Below the pieces are notes generated by a model. That model was not told the DNA's origin. It was given only the letters and a program-made list of their open reading frames with translations, and ran no database searches. The translations under genes were made by a program, and so were the position numbers. From NCBI RefSeq assembly GCF_017874615.1, contig NZ_JAGIKV010000005.1, forward strand, positions 62,001 through 126,000: a DNA stretch of 64,000 bases, in the 5' to 3' direction. Origin of the DNA: Paenibacillus xylanexedens (lineage in GTDB: Bacteria; Bacillota; Bacilli; Paenibacillales; Paenibacillaceae). Positions 34,715 through 42,448 of the stretch are shown piece by piece (the first letter of the stretch is position 1; each line of letters opens with the position of its first letter).

Positions 34715-35883
34715 TGTACAAAAGGAAACAACAGCTTCTGGTTATCCATCCAGAACATATTGTCGGTACTAACCAGCTTGGTCTCAAGTAACACTCTCGC
34801 TTGCACCTGTTGATTGTTCAGCCGCGCAACGGCTTGATTCAATCCCAGATAACCTGCACTGTATCCATTCTGAACGATGAGATGATCAAAGACCCCTTCT
34901 TGCAATTGCTCCAGTTGTTGTTGTTCACTGCCGAATCCAACAATCCTTACCTTGTCCGCAGATTTGCGTCGATTCAATTCATCGGCTGCTCCCAGAGAAG
35001 CCGGTTCTTGAAGAGAAATGAAGCCATCCACCTCCTGCTGGTCCAGCAATTGCTTTGCAGTCTGCCAACATCCATCCCGTGTATTACATATCGATTTGGG
35101 TTCCACTTGAATATTAGGATACTGTACCAAGGCTTCCATAACTCCCTGCTCTCTCTGAATCAGACCAGAATTAAGAGGATCGGGGCCCAATAAGGCCACA
35201 TGCCCTTTCCCTTCCAGAAGCTCCGCCATAGCCTGGCCAGCCTGCCTTCCCGCCTCAACATTATCCATCGAGATGAAACTAGTGATGCCTTTCACGGGAA
35301 ATTCATCGTTAAGCACAATGACAGGAACAATGGTTCCATCGGAATTTGTTGTCTGTGCCTCCTGAATGATGTCACTAAGGGCCTTCTCACTTAGGGGATC
35401 AACCAATAGAGCTGATGCCCCCTGCTTCAGAGCCGATGCGGCGGCCTTCACTTGAGCCTGCTCTCGCGCACTGCGAGACAACGTTCCACGGTCCGCATTG
35501 GCCTGCTTCACCTGTATCTGACTACCCACGGAGTCCAGAATGGCAGGCGTGTACACATCACTATCGGAAGGGTATGCTTCCACGGTAATCAGTTCGGCTC
35601 CGTTCTCTTTGGCAGCCGCTTCGGCGCCAAGCCGGATAGCTTCCGCAAGTTCTCCTGTCCCAGCTGGCGTAATTAGCGCGATACGTAGCGGTACTGCCGT
35701 AGCATCGGGACTCGATAAGCCACAGGCGCTACATATGAGCAGACAGCAGCTTGCAGCTGTCAAGGTTACTAACCGACGTTTCCGAATTCCAGGGAAGCTC
35801 GCAGCAACCTTTTTCCAAAACGTACGGATATTCAATCCTTTACCTCTATGGGCATCGTTCCTATTCACTTGGTTGTCTGTCAT
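34711..35883 (-). CDS. Sugar-binding sensor lipoprotein (XylFII/LacI-like periplasmic domain)
   Basis: A binding lipoprotein of about 390 residues. A charged amino end precedes a signal peptide with lipobox ICSAC near residue 53. The mature part has the type-I sugar-binding fold ('LRIALITPAGTGELAEAIRLGAEAAAKENGAELI', 'VIVLNDEFPVKGITSFISMDNVEAGRQAG', 'VRIVGFGSE'). Its gene overlaps the kinase by 23 bases, and the ATG at 35883 has AAGGAGGG nine bases upstream, replacing a much longer overlapping frame. The order regulator-kinase-binding protein next to a transporter operon matches known three-component sugar sensors such as XylFII-LytS-YesN. It probably hands a sugar signal to the kinase rather than to a permease. 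Confidence 0.75.
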   Translation of the reverse strand: MTDNQVNRNDAHRGKGLNIRTFWKKVAASFPGIRKRRLVTLTAASCCLLICSACGLSSPDATAVPLRIALITPAGTGELAEAIRLGAEAAAKENGAELITVEAYPSDSDVYTPAILDSVGSQIQVKQANADRGTLSRSAREQAQVKAAASALKQGASALLVDPLSEKALSDIIQEAQTTNSDGTIVPVIVLNDEFPVKGITSFISMDNVEAGRQAGQAMAELLEGKGHVALLGPDPLNSGLIQREQGVMEALVQYPNIQVEPKSICNTRDGCWQTAKQLLDQQEVDGFISLQEPASLGAADELNRRKSADKVRIVGFGSEQQQLEQLQEGVFDHLIVQNGYSAGYLGLNQAVARLNNQQVQARVLLETKLVSTDNMFWMDNQKLLFPFVQ

Positions 35884-37687
35884 CAGGCTCGCCCTCCTTC
35901 TGCTGCGATTGAATGGGGATCCGAATCCAGACCGTGGTTCCTTCTTCCAACTCACTTGCAAATTCAAGTCCGTAGCCCTCCCCATAATAGAGCCGGATTC
36001 GGTCATGGACGTTGCGTACCGCTACGCCGGAGCCTGCACCGCTTTTGACCACAGGACGACCACTTAGTAATCCCGACATCTGTTCTTCCGTCATGCCGAC
36101 CCCATTATCTGTAATGCGAAACACCAGCTTGTTGTCCTCACGATAAACATCAACCTCAATACTTCCTTCGTCCATGTGGTACTCGATGCCATGAACAATG
36201 GCGTTCTCAATCAGGGGCTGGAGCACCAGCTTCAATGTCAGGCAATCCAGGAGCGTCTCATCTGCATTAATGGTAAAGTTGAATTTGCGTTTGAACCTCA
36301 TCTGTTGAATCGTCAGATAGTGCTGCGCATGCTCCAGCTCTTCCCTGATCGTAATGATCGTTTTACCTTGACTAAGGCTGATGCGGAACAGGCGCGAGAG
36401 TGATGTAATCATCGTAATCACTTCTTCATTGCGGCTCATGCCTACCATGCGCACCACGGAATTCAGCGTATTGTATAGGAAATGTGGATTGATCTGGGCC
36501 TGCAAGGCTTCCAGCTCCAGACGCCGCTTCTGTTCCTGTTCATGGATGATCTCATCCATCAAGGTTCGGATTTTATTGACCATCAGGTTGAAGCGACGGG
36601 ATAGTCGTTCCACCTCCAGCGGCCCTTCAATAGGCAACTCCACGTTGAAATCCCCGCGCTCCACGGCCTTCATCTTGCGCTCCATTCGCCGGATTGGGCG
36701 AGTGAGACTGGAGGATAAGAACAGCGAGACAAGAATGACCAGCACCAGTACAACGACCAATACACGAATGAGATATCCGTTCACTTCCTGACGCGTTGTC
36801 ATAATCTCATCCAGATAGGCAACACCGACGATTTTCCACCCGATATTGGCAACGGACTTTACGGTATTCAGCCTTTTCTGCCCATCCGCTTCATCTTCGT
36901 AACTGCCGGAAGCCACCAAAGCCTGTTCGATATTCTCGCTTTTGAGTCCCATATACATCAATTGTTGCTGCGGATGGTACACGATATTGCCCGCACTCTC
37001 ATCGATGATATACACATATCCCCGTTGCCCCAGACTGACCCGACGGCTCAGTTCATCCATCTGTTTGAAATTGATATCGACCAGCAGAATAACCTGCCGA
37101 TCCTGACCATTTTGCCGTATCGTTATGCCTTTGCTCATGGAAACGACCCATTTATATGGGCCTGTGTACATGTTCTGAATATGAGGTAACGAGAAACTCA
37201 GGTGATCCGGCACACGAAGCGCAGACTGAAACCACCCTTGCTGTGTCACATGGGCACTCGGTTTTAATTCGGCTGTAGGTCGGTTCTTGAGCAATTTCCC
37301 CGTGGAATCAAGCAGAGTAATCGAGATGATATCCTCACGACTGCTGAGCAGTGTGTCAAGCTGTTTGTCCACCAGTTCCCCTTCCCATGTCCCGTCACGC
37401 AGCATGTGTTCCTCAATGGCACGGTACAGATGTGACATACTGCGGATGTAATCCTCCAGATTATAACTAACCTGATCCACAATCTGTCTCGTCGTCAGTT
37501 CCGCACTTCGCTCGGCAGCCTGCGTGAACTTGTCATGCAGAAGCATCGCCATGATGGTCAGCACCAAGACGATGAAGACGGAAAAGGACCATGTAATAAT
37601 AAACCGGATACTGCTGACTCTGGACGAACGCAGACGAGAGCGTAATTGATGTCCCATGGACTTCACCCATCTGGAAAAGAACTTCAT
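35861..37687 (-). CDS. YesM/LytS-type sensor histidine kinase
   Basis: A 608-residue membrane kinase. A first span lies at about 25-50 (FIITWSFSVFIVLVLTIMAML), then an extracytoplasmic Cache-type domain (~55-305), a second span (VLVVVLVLVILVSLFL), HAMP (~325-380), and the His_kinase domain with 'LQAQINPHFLYNTLNSVVRM' near 400 (phosphoryl-accepting His). The HATPase ends the protein, with 'LVLQPLIENAIVHGIE' and 'DNGVGM'. It overlaps the regulator by four bases (ATGA), so the two are coupled. The Cache domain and the adjacent binding lipoprotein point to sensing an external sugar. Confidence 0.92.
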   Translation of the reverse strand: MKFFSRWVKSMGHQLRSRLRSSRVSSIRFIITWSFSVFIVLVLTIMAMLLHDKFTQAAERSAELTTRQIVDQVSYNLEDYIRSMSHLYRAIEEHMLRDGTWEGELVDKQLDTLLSSREDIISITLLDSTGKLLKNRPTAELKPSAHVTQQGWFQSALRVPDHLSFSLPHIQNMYTGPYKWVVSMSKGITIRQNGQDRQVILLVDINFKQMDELSRRVSLGQRGYVYIIDESAGNIVYHPQQQLMYMGLKSENIEQALVASGSYEDEADGQKRLNTVKSVANIGWKIVGVAYLDEIMTTRQEVNGYLIRVLVVVLVLVILVSLFLSSSLTRPIRRMERKMKAVERGDFNVELPIEGPLEVERLSRRFNLMVNKIRTLMDEIIHEQEQKRRLELEALQAQINPHFLYNTLNSVVRMVGMSRNEEVITMITSLSRLFRISLSQGKTIITIREELEHAQHYLTIQQMRFKRKFNFTINADETLLDCLTLKLVLQPLIENAIVHGIEYHMDEGSIEVDVYREDNKLVFRITDNGVGMTEEQMSGLLSGRPVVKSGAGSGVAVRNVHDRIRLYYGEGYGLEFASELEEGTTVWIRIPIQSQQKEGEPDDRQPSE

Positions 37688-39291
37688 CGGATTGAACCTT
37701 CACTTGCCGCCTGGGAAGCCTGTTTACGGTATTCTTTCGGCGAGACACCAATATGTTTTTTGAAACAAAAACTGAAGTAATTGGGTTCGGCAAAGCCAAC
37801 CTGCTCCGCAATCTCAAATGACTTCAGCTCTGTCGAGCGAAGCAGTTCACGCGCTGCCTCCATTCGGATCTGCATCAGGTACTGCAGGAAGGTAAGTTGC
37901 ACTTCTTTTTTGAAAATGCCACAAAAATAACCGGAGCTGATATGCAAATGCCCGCACACCTTCTGAATAGATAGGTCCGGGTCGGCATAATGCTCTTTCG
38001 TGAAGACTAACGCCTGCTCGACAATATCTTTGTATACATGCTGGCGACCGCTGGCAATGCGATGTTGCACGAGTAGACAGACCTCCTGTACCTTCTTCTG
38101 TGCCTCAGTAAGTCCCGGCAGTCGGAACAAATCCGCATACAACTGGAACCCTGCACCAAATATGTCTTCCATCGCTTCTCCTGATGCCTGTGCTGCCTTC
38201 CATACTGTTGTTAATACTTCAATTAAATAGAGCTGAATATCACTTCGCCCGTGTTCCACTGTAATTTCCCGGAAAATGATCGCCAGTGCTTCCTCCAGCT
38301 CTGCTTGTGTCCCCGCCTTCAGGCAACGTGTCAGCGTCTGCTGCTTCAATTCGTCAAACCGCAGCTTGCCCGCCGTCTGTCGCTCCACGTCCGCAATGTA
38401 TATGATTGAATCTGTCCCGGGCACAAGCCGATAATCCAACGCCAGCAGGGCATCTTCATAGGCATGATTCACATCCGCAAGTGTATCGACAATCTGACCA
38501 GATCCCACCGTAGCCGGGATACGTAAATAGTGGTTGATGCTGCGCATCACATTTTCCAATGCCTCCTGTTGCCGCTTCGCTCCATCTGTACCGCCCGAGC
38601 GATCCACATAGAGCAGGACAATCGTCTCCTGATGCATAAAGGCATGACCAGCCCCATGCTCCGCCCAGACTTCTGCCGCAATGTTAAGTGCAGCAAAGCG
38701 TTTCAGCTCAGCATCTCCTTCCATATGCAGTGTCAACACGGACACACCATAGCGTTCTCCTGTCAGATCCAATCCGCATTGTTTGGCTTTACTATGAATA
38801 TATGTCGAGGATTTCTGCCGATGGAGCAAGGTCGCCATCAGATCTGCCTGTAATAAAGGCAAACTGGTATGATAGTGCTCACGCAACTGCTGTACACCTT
38901 CACGCTCAGCCACTTCAGCCGCCATCTGGGCGCGCAGTCTTGTGAGAAGTTCGGTGAGATGCCCTGCCGAGAACGGCTTCAGTAGATATTCATCCACACT
39001 TAACGAGATGGCTTGCCTCGCATAATCAAATTCATCATATCCAGTCAAAATGACCACCTTCACGAGTGGATTACGCTTCCTCAATCTTTGCGCGAGTTCC
39101 AGACCATTCATGAATGGCATGCTGATATCGGTCACCACAATATCCGGCTCCACCCGCTCCGCCATCTCCAATGCTTCCCGCCCATTCTCAGCCAAACCGA
39201 CAATCCGCAGATCGAGCGCTTCCCAATCGACCTCTACAACAAGTCCTTCACGCACATCTTCTTCATCATCCACCAGCAGTACCCGGTACAC
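37684..39291 (-). CDS. YesN-type response regulator with AraC DNA-binding domain
   Basis: A 535-residue regulator. Receiver domain at 1-120, with Asp-Asp near 8-9, phospho-acceptor Asp in 'PDIVVTDISMPFMNG' (about 55) and Lys in 'LLKPFSAGHL' (about 105). A ~290-residue middle region is typical of this family. The AraC domain occupies ~430-530 ('LSIQKVCGHLHISSGYFCGIFKKE' and 'FEIAEQVGFAEPNYFSFCFKKHIGVSPKEYR'). The start is GTG with GGGAGG ten bases upstream. First gene of the unit regulator-kinase-sensor lipoprotein; the likely target is mglBAC. Confidence 0.92.
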   Translation of the reverse strand: MYRVLLVDDEEDVREGLVVEVDWEALDLRIVGLAENGREALEMAERVEPDIVVTDISMPFMNGLELAQRLRKRNPLVKVVILTGYDEFDYARQAISLSVDEYLLKPFSAGHLTELLTRLRAQMAAEVAEREGVQQLREHYHTSLPLLQADLMATLLHRQKSSTYIHSKAKQCGLDLTGERYGVSVLTLHMEGDAELKRFAALNIAAEVWAEHGAGHAFMHQETIVLLYVDRSGGTDGAKRQQEALENVMRSINHYLRIPATVGSGQIVDTLADVNHAYEDALLALDYRLVPGTDSIIYIADVERQTAGKLRFDELKQQTLTRCLKAGTQAELEEALAIIFREITVEHGRSDIQLYLIEVLTTVWKAAQASGEAMEDIFGAGFQLYADLFRLPGLTEAQKKVQEVCLLVQHRIASGRQHVYKDIVEQALVFTKEHYADPDLSIQKVCGHLHISSGYFCGIFKKEVQLTFLQYLMQIRMEAARELLRSTELKSFEIAEQVGFAEPNYFSFCFKKHIGVSPKEYRKQASQAASEGSIR

Positions 39292-39628
39292 GTTTGGATT
39301 CCTCCCTTTTGATGACGGCCTTATGCCCTATCAACGAATATATATGTAGCATTGTGAATCATTTGATTTCTTATTGCTCACCGAATTGAAGCAAAATGCA
39401 TAGGCTCATGTTGATCTGTTCCAAGGTTGCCATCATAATATACAATATTACCAGGGATATGTAATCGCTTTCTTTATTAGAGGTAAGGCAACCCTGTCGG
39501 GCAGTGCCTAAGTGTAATGTGAAGGATCGTATATGAATGCTAAAGGTAGGTTAAAGTAATACAAACACGGAAAATTTCGAAGTACTTCTAATAAGAGGTG
39601 TTTTGATCGTGATTATAATTCAGATTCT
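39292..39628. other. Intergenic region, nothing clear
   Basis: About 340 bases between the response-regulator start and the recombinase stop, both on the minus strand. It must hold the regulator's promoter. A small hairpin (AGGCA...TGCCT near 39486-39510) is present without a T-run. No gene was seen. Confidence 0.5.
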
Positions 39629-40531
39629 TCATTCTTGTTCTCTACGATGATTCGTACTTAATGCTTTAACATAAATCATTGTTGTATCTGGGTTGGTGTG
39701 TCCCATTATCTCGGCCAAACGGTGCAGTGGCGTATGCTCAGCCATGGCGTAGCCAAAACGATGACGCAGGTCGTGTGAACTCAGTCCTTCCAGCCCTGCT
39801 GTTATCATTACTTTTTTAATCAGGTGGCGCAATGCTCTCTCCGTTAAACGATCGTTTGTCTTCTCTGAAGGAAAAAGGTACGCACGATCGGTAGCAAGAT
39901 CAGATAAGTACTGATTCAACATGACAACACACTGTATATTCAAAGGGATCTTACGTTGCACGTTGCGTTTATCGGCTCTCACTGTCAGGTGACCGCTTCG
40001 TCTACCAAGTTCGATATCATGAGGTTTGAGGTTGCATACCTCCATCGTTCGCAAGCCTGTGTGAAACATAACGGTCAGGATGGTCTGATCACGAAGGGAA
40101 TTACCATACTCCACTGCCTCGAGGAATGCCTGCTCTTCTTCAAATGTCATTCGGCGTGGACTTACTTTGTCTTCCGGAATGAATTTTAATGGTTTGGAAG
40201 GGTCATGACTGAGCCTGGATTCCAAGACAGCCCACTTGAAAAAACGCTTCAGCGTAATCAACCTCCGGTTAATGGTGGCTGGTTTCAATAACATAACTTT
40301 GTGAGCATCTTCACGATAACTGACTAAAGTGGATGTATCCACATCTTCAATTCGCAGTGAGAACTCTTCGCTGAGCATGGTGCTTTCCTTGTACCATTCG
40401 ATAAAGTGTTTCAGATCACTTGTATATTCCTTCACGGTTTTGGGATGCAATTCTCCCTCATTAGCAAGCATATGTATGAATTCCTCTATCGTCGGTTCCC
40501 GCTGCACCGAAATCCCTGATGACTGATTCAT
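39629..40531 (-). CDS. Tyrosine recombinase (XerC/D-like integrase)
   Basis: A 300-residue site-specific recombinase. Residues ~15-110 are a SAM-like core-binding domain ('EFIHMLANEGELHPKTVKEYTSDLKHFIEWYK'). The catalytic domain has Arg in 'HTGLRTMEVCNL' (near 160), 'HDLRHRFG' (His and Arg near 252-256), 'GHTN' (near 275) and the nucleophile Tyr in 'TTMIYVKA' (near 286). Ribosome site GGAGG precedes the ATG. It stands alone between a sugar-regulator unit and the cold-shock gene. No attachment site was found, although a 12-bp direct repeat lies just upstream. It could be a phage-type or chromosomal recombinase. Confidence 0.9.
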   Translation of the reverse strand: MNQSSGISVQREPTIEEFIHMLANEGELHPKTVKEYTSDLKHFIEWYKESTMLSEEFSLRIEDVDTSTLVSYREDAHKVMLLKPATINRRLITLKRFFKWAVLESRLSHDPSKPLKFIPEDKVSPRRMTFEEEQAFLEAVEYGNSLRDQTILTVMFHTGLRTMEVCNLKPHDIELGRRSGHLTVRADKRNVQRKIPLNIQCVVMLNQYLSDLATDRAYLFPSEKTNDRLTERALRHLIKKVMITAGLEGLSSHDLRHRFGYAMAEHTPLHRLAEIMGHTNPDTTMIYVKALSTNHRREQE

Positions 40532-40550
40532 TAGAAAATACCTCCAAATC

Positions 40551-40606
40551 TTGACTTATATTAGCGGACATGGTATTATCATATTAATCGATACATTAGC
40601 GGACAT
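40551..40606 (+). promoter_or_regulatory. Cold-shock gene promoter with 12-bp direct repeats
   Basis: TTGACT (40551-40556), a 17-base spacer and TATTAT (40574-40579) point toward the cold-shock gene, giving a 5' leader of about 115 bases, usual for cold-shock mRNAs. The 12-mer ATTAGCGGACAT occurs inside the spacer (40560-40571) and again at 40595-40606, straddling the likely start site. A regulator-binding role is inferred. Confidence 0.6.
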
Positions 40607-40699
40607 CAAGTTCGTGGTTTAAATGCACCAGGTGAGTGTCAATTTTAATTTATACTCGTCATAATGATCGGCTAAAAACTTATTTTTTGGAGGAATCAC

Positions 40700-40900
40700 A
40701 TGCAAACAGGTACAGTGAAATGGTTCAACGCGGATAAAGGATTCGGCTTTATCGAAACTGAAGAAGGAACAGATGTATTCGTTCATTTCAGTGCAATTCA
40801 AGGTGAAGGTTACAAATCTTTGGACGAAGGTCAACGCGTTCAATTTGAAGTAACTCAAGGTAACCGTGGACCACAAGCTGAGAACGTTACTAAACTTTAA
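40700..40900 (+). CDS. Cold-shock protein, CspA/CspB family
   Basis: A 66-residue single-domain nucleic-acid-binding protein, the normal family length. RNP1 'KGFGFIET' lies at about 14-21 and RNP2 'VFVHFSAI' at 27-34, with Trp and Phe residues for stacking on single-stranded RNA or DNA. Ribosome site GGAGG precedes the ATG. It acts as an RNA chaperone. A perfect 13-bp terminator hairpin follows and the leader is long. Confidence 0.97.
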   Translation: MQTGTVKWFNADKGFGFIETEEGTDVFVHFSAIQGEGYKSLDEGQRVQFEVTQGNRGPQAENVTKL

Positions 40901-40907
40901 TTATATG

Positions 40908-40937
40908 AAAGCTGCCTTATTAATAAGGCAGCTTTTT
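40908..40937 (+). terminator. Rho-independent terminator after the cold-shock gene
   Basis: AAAGCTGCCTTAT and ATAAGGCAGCTTT form a perfect 13-bp stem with a two-base loop, followed by T's. It starts seven bases after the stop. Confidence 0.93.
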
Positions 40938-40999
40938 ATTTACACATATGTTGCACAGTAAAGATTTCACATCCCAAGAATGAAAGCGAGGTATTCCCC

Positions 41000-41272
41000 A
41001 TGGATAAAGAACAATTGATCACAGAAGTAGCTAAGGCTGGCGGTTTCTCCAAGAAGAATGCTGAAAAAGCTGTAACCGTTGTACTGGACTCGATTCTCGA
41101 AGCTCTCAAAGAAGGCAAAGAAGTTCAACTGGTCGGATTCGGGAAATTTGAAGTGCAGAAGCGTGAGGCAAGAACGGGAAGAAGCCGGAAAACAGGCAAA
41201 GAAATTCAACTACCTGCAGGTAAAGTTCCTGTATTCACAGCAGGCTTAAGCATGAAAGAAGCTTTAAATTAA
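41000..41272 (+). CDS. hup: HU-type nucleoid protein
   Basis: A 90-residue DNA-bending protein. It begins 'MDKEQLITEVAKAGGFSKKNAEKAV', carries 'VQLVGFGKFEVQKREARTGRSRKTGKEI' (the DNA-binding arms around 45-75, here with RTGRSRKTG) and ends 'PAGKVPVFTAGLSMKEALN', the standard HU pattern. It compacts and bends DNA as a dimer. AAGCGAGG precedes the ATG. Adjacent to the cold-shock gene but separated by a terminator, so it must have its own promoter. Confidence 0.96.
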   Translation: MDKEQLITEVAKAGGFSKKNAEKAVTVVLDSILEALKEGKEVQLVGFGKFEVQKREARTGRSRKTGKEIQLPAGKVPVFTAGLSMKEALN

Positions 41273-41325
41273 ACAACGTAACAACTTATTGAAAAGAGGT
41301 TTTTATTCAAACACACAATGATAAT

Positions 41326-41475
41326 ATGGATTTAAATGTCGTGTTTACTACCGTTGATGATATCATTAACTTTTATTCAGGCAAACAGACAAACTCGGAT
41401 CATGCAGAAAATCACACTCATTTGAAGCCCCCATCAGTACAGTCTGATTGCAACCTACGACCACCCACCCGTTAA
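41326..41475 (+). CDS. Possible small protein of 49 residues, unknown
   Basis: A short frame 50 bases after hup, starting 'MDLNVVFTTVDDIINFYSG'. The ATG has no ribosome site, but AAAAGAGG lies six bases before an in-frame ATT at 41305, which would add seven residues. The first half looks like a folded helix; the second is polar with three His and a Cys. A hairpin terminator follows. It could equally be non-coding. Confidence 0.3.
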   Translation: MDLNVVFTTVDDIINFYSGKQTNSDHAENHTHLKPPSVQSDCNLRPPTR

Positions 41476-41501
41476 ATTAACATTTCATCTTGGACAACAA
41501 G

Positions 41502-41541
41502 AGGCCCTGATCCGCTCAAAACGGTCCAGGGCCTGATTTGC
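41502..41541 (+). terminator. Hairpin terminator downstream of hup
   Basis: AGGCCCTG (41502-41509) pairs with CAGGGCCT (41527-41534), with an inner CCG/CGG pair; the plus-strand tail GATTTGCTT is only modestly T-rich. Confidence 0.6.
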
Positions 41542-41602
41542 TTGGAAGCCGGCTCCGTCAGGAACCAGCTTATTTGTCTTTTATGCACAATGCACAACCA
41601 TC

Positions 41603-42247
41603 CTATTTGCTGTTCAGAAGTTCGCGCAAGATCTGTAGATCATATGTAGAGACAAGACGTTCCAAATGCATATCCAGCCATTCCTCATCCTGATCCCACC
41701 ACTTCAATTCCAGCAGCAGTGCAATCGTCTCTTCGTCAAAACGCTTTTTAACAGTCTTGGCTGGATTACCACCAACAATCGTATAGGGTTCAATGTCCTT
41801 AACAACGGTTGAATTGGAGGCAACGATTGCCCCGTCTCCAATCGTGATACCAGGCATGATCGTCACATTTTGTCCAAGCCATACATCGTTCCCCAGTACC
41901 GTGTCACCCTTATATGGAAGTTGTTCCAGTGTAGGTGTCACACGCTCCCATCCTCCACCAAAAATGTTGAACGGATACGTGGTCATACCCTCCATCCGAT
42001 GATTCGCGCCATTCATAATGAATGTCACACCTTCCGCAATTGCACAGAAATTGCCGATGACCAGGCGATCACCAATAAAGTCATAATGATGCTGTATCCG
42101 GTCATAGAATTGCTCTGGCGGATTCGTGTTATCGCTATAATACGTATAATCACCGATGTCCACGTTAGAACGCGGAGGCAGGTTTTGAATGTAACATACC
42201 GTACGGATATTCTCATTCGGGAAAAGTTTGGTTTTATCAGGGGCCAT
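41603..42247 (-). CDS. Vat-family streptogramin A O-acetyltransferase (xenobiotic acetyltransferase)
   Basis: A 214-residue left-handed beta-helix acetyltransferase. The central 'NFCAIAEGVTFIMNGANHRMEGMTTYPFNIFGGGWERVTPTLEQLPYKGDTVLGNDVWLGQNV' region contains the catalytic His (in NHR) and the loop characteristic of Vat(D)/Vat(E)-type enzymes. The hexapeptide repeats follow (IGDGAIVASNSTVVKDI), and the end is a helix 'FDEETIALLLELKWWDQ'. Vat enzymes use acetyl-CoA to inactivate group A streptogramins. Chromosomal Vat relatives are known in environmental Paenibacillus, so this may be an intrinsic resistance gene; another xenobiotic substrate cannot be ruled out. Ribosome site AAGGAGGG precedes the ATG. 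Confidence 0.85.
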   Translation of the reverse strand: MAPDKTKLFPNENIRTVCYIQNLPPRSNVDIGDYTYYSDNTNPPEQFYDRIQHHYDFIGDRLVIGNFCAIAEGVTFIMNGANHRMEGMTTYPFNIFGGGWERVTPTLEQLPYKGDTVLGNDVWLGQNVTIMPGITIGDGAIVASNSTVVKDIEPYTIVGGNPAKTVKKRFDEETIALLLELKWWDQDEEWLDMHLERLVSTYDLQILRELLNSK

Positions 42248-42372
42248 ATTGTAGTCCCTCCTTTTCCCTATTGTAACAGATATTAAATCTTAAATGGACT
42301 AAGTGAGGCCAGACATGGACGAGGCCGGATTTTGCTGGATGTTCGCTCCGTCTAACCTGACAAAGCAGAGCA

Positions 42373-42406
42373 AAAAGGGATTCGATCTGACCATCGAATC
42401 CCTTTT
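42373..42406 (-). terminator. Terminator after the CotH-family gene
   Basis: AAAAGGGATTCGA pairs perfectly with TCGAATCCCTTTT around an eight-base loop, with T's at the minus-strand end. It lies about 45 bases past the CotH-family stop. Confidence 0.88.
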
Positions 42407-42448
42407 CTTATTCTCCATACAACAACGTTGATCTGCAGGAGATATCTC

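Noticed and set aside
33676..34791. Plus-strand frame of 371 codons across mglB
   Set aside because: Antisense shadow of mglB with His/Cys/Phe-rich composition and no ribosome site.
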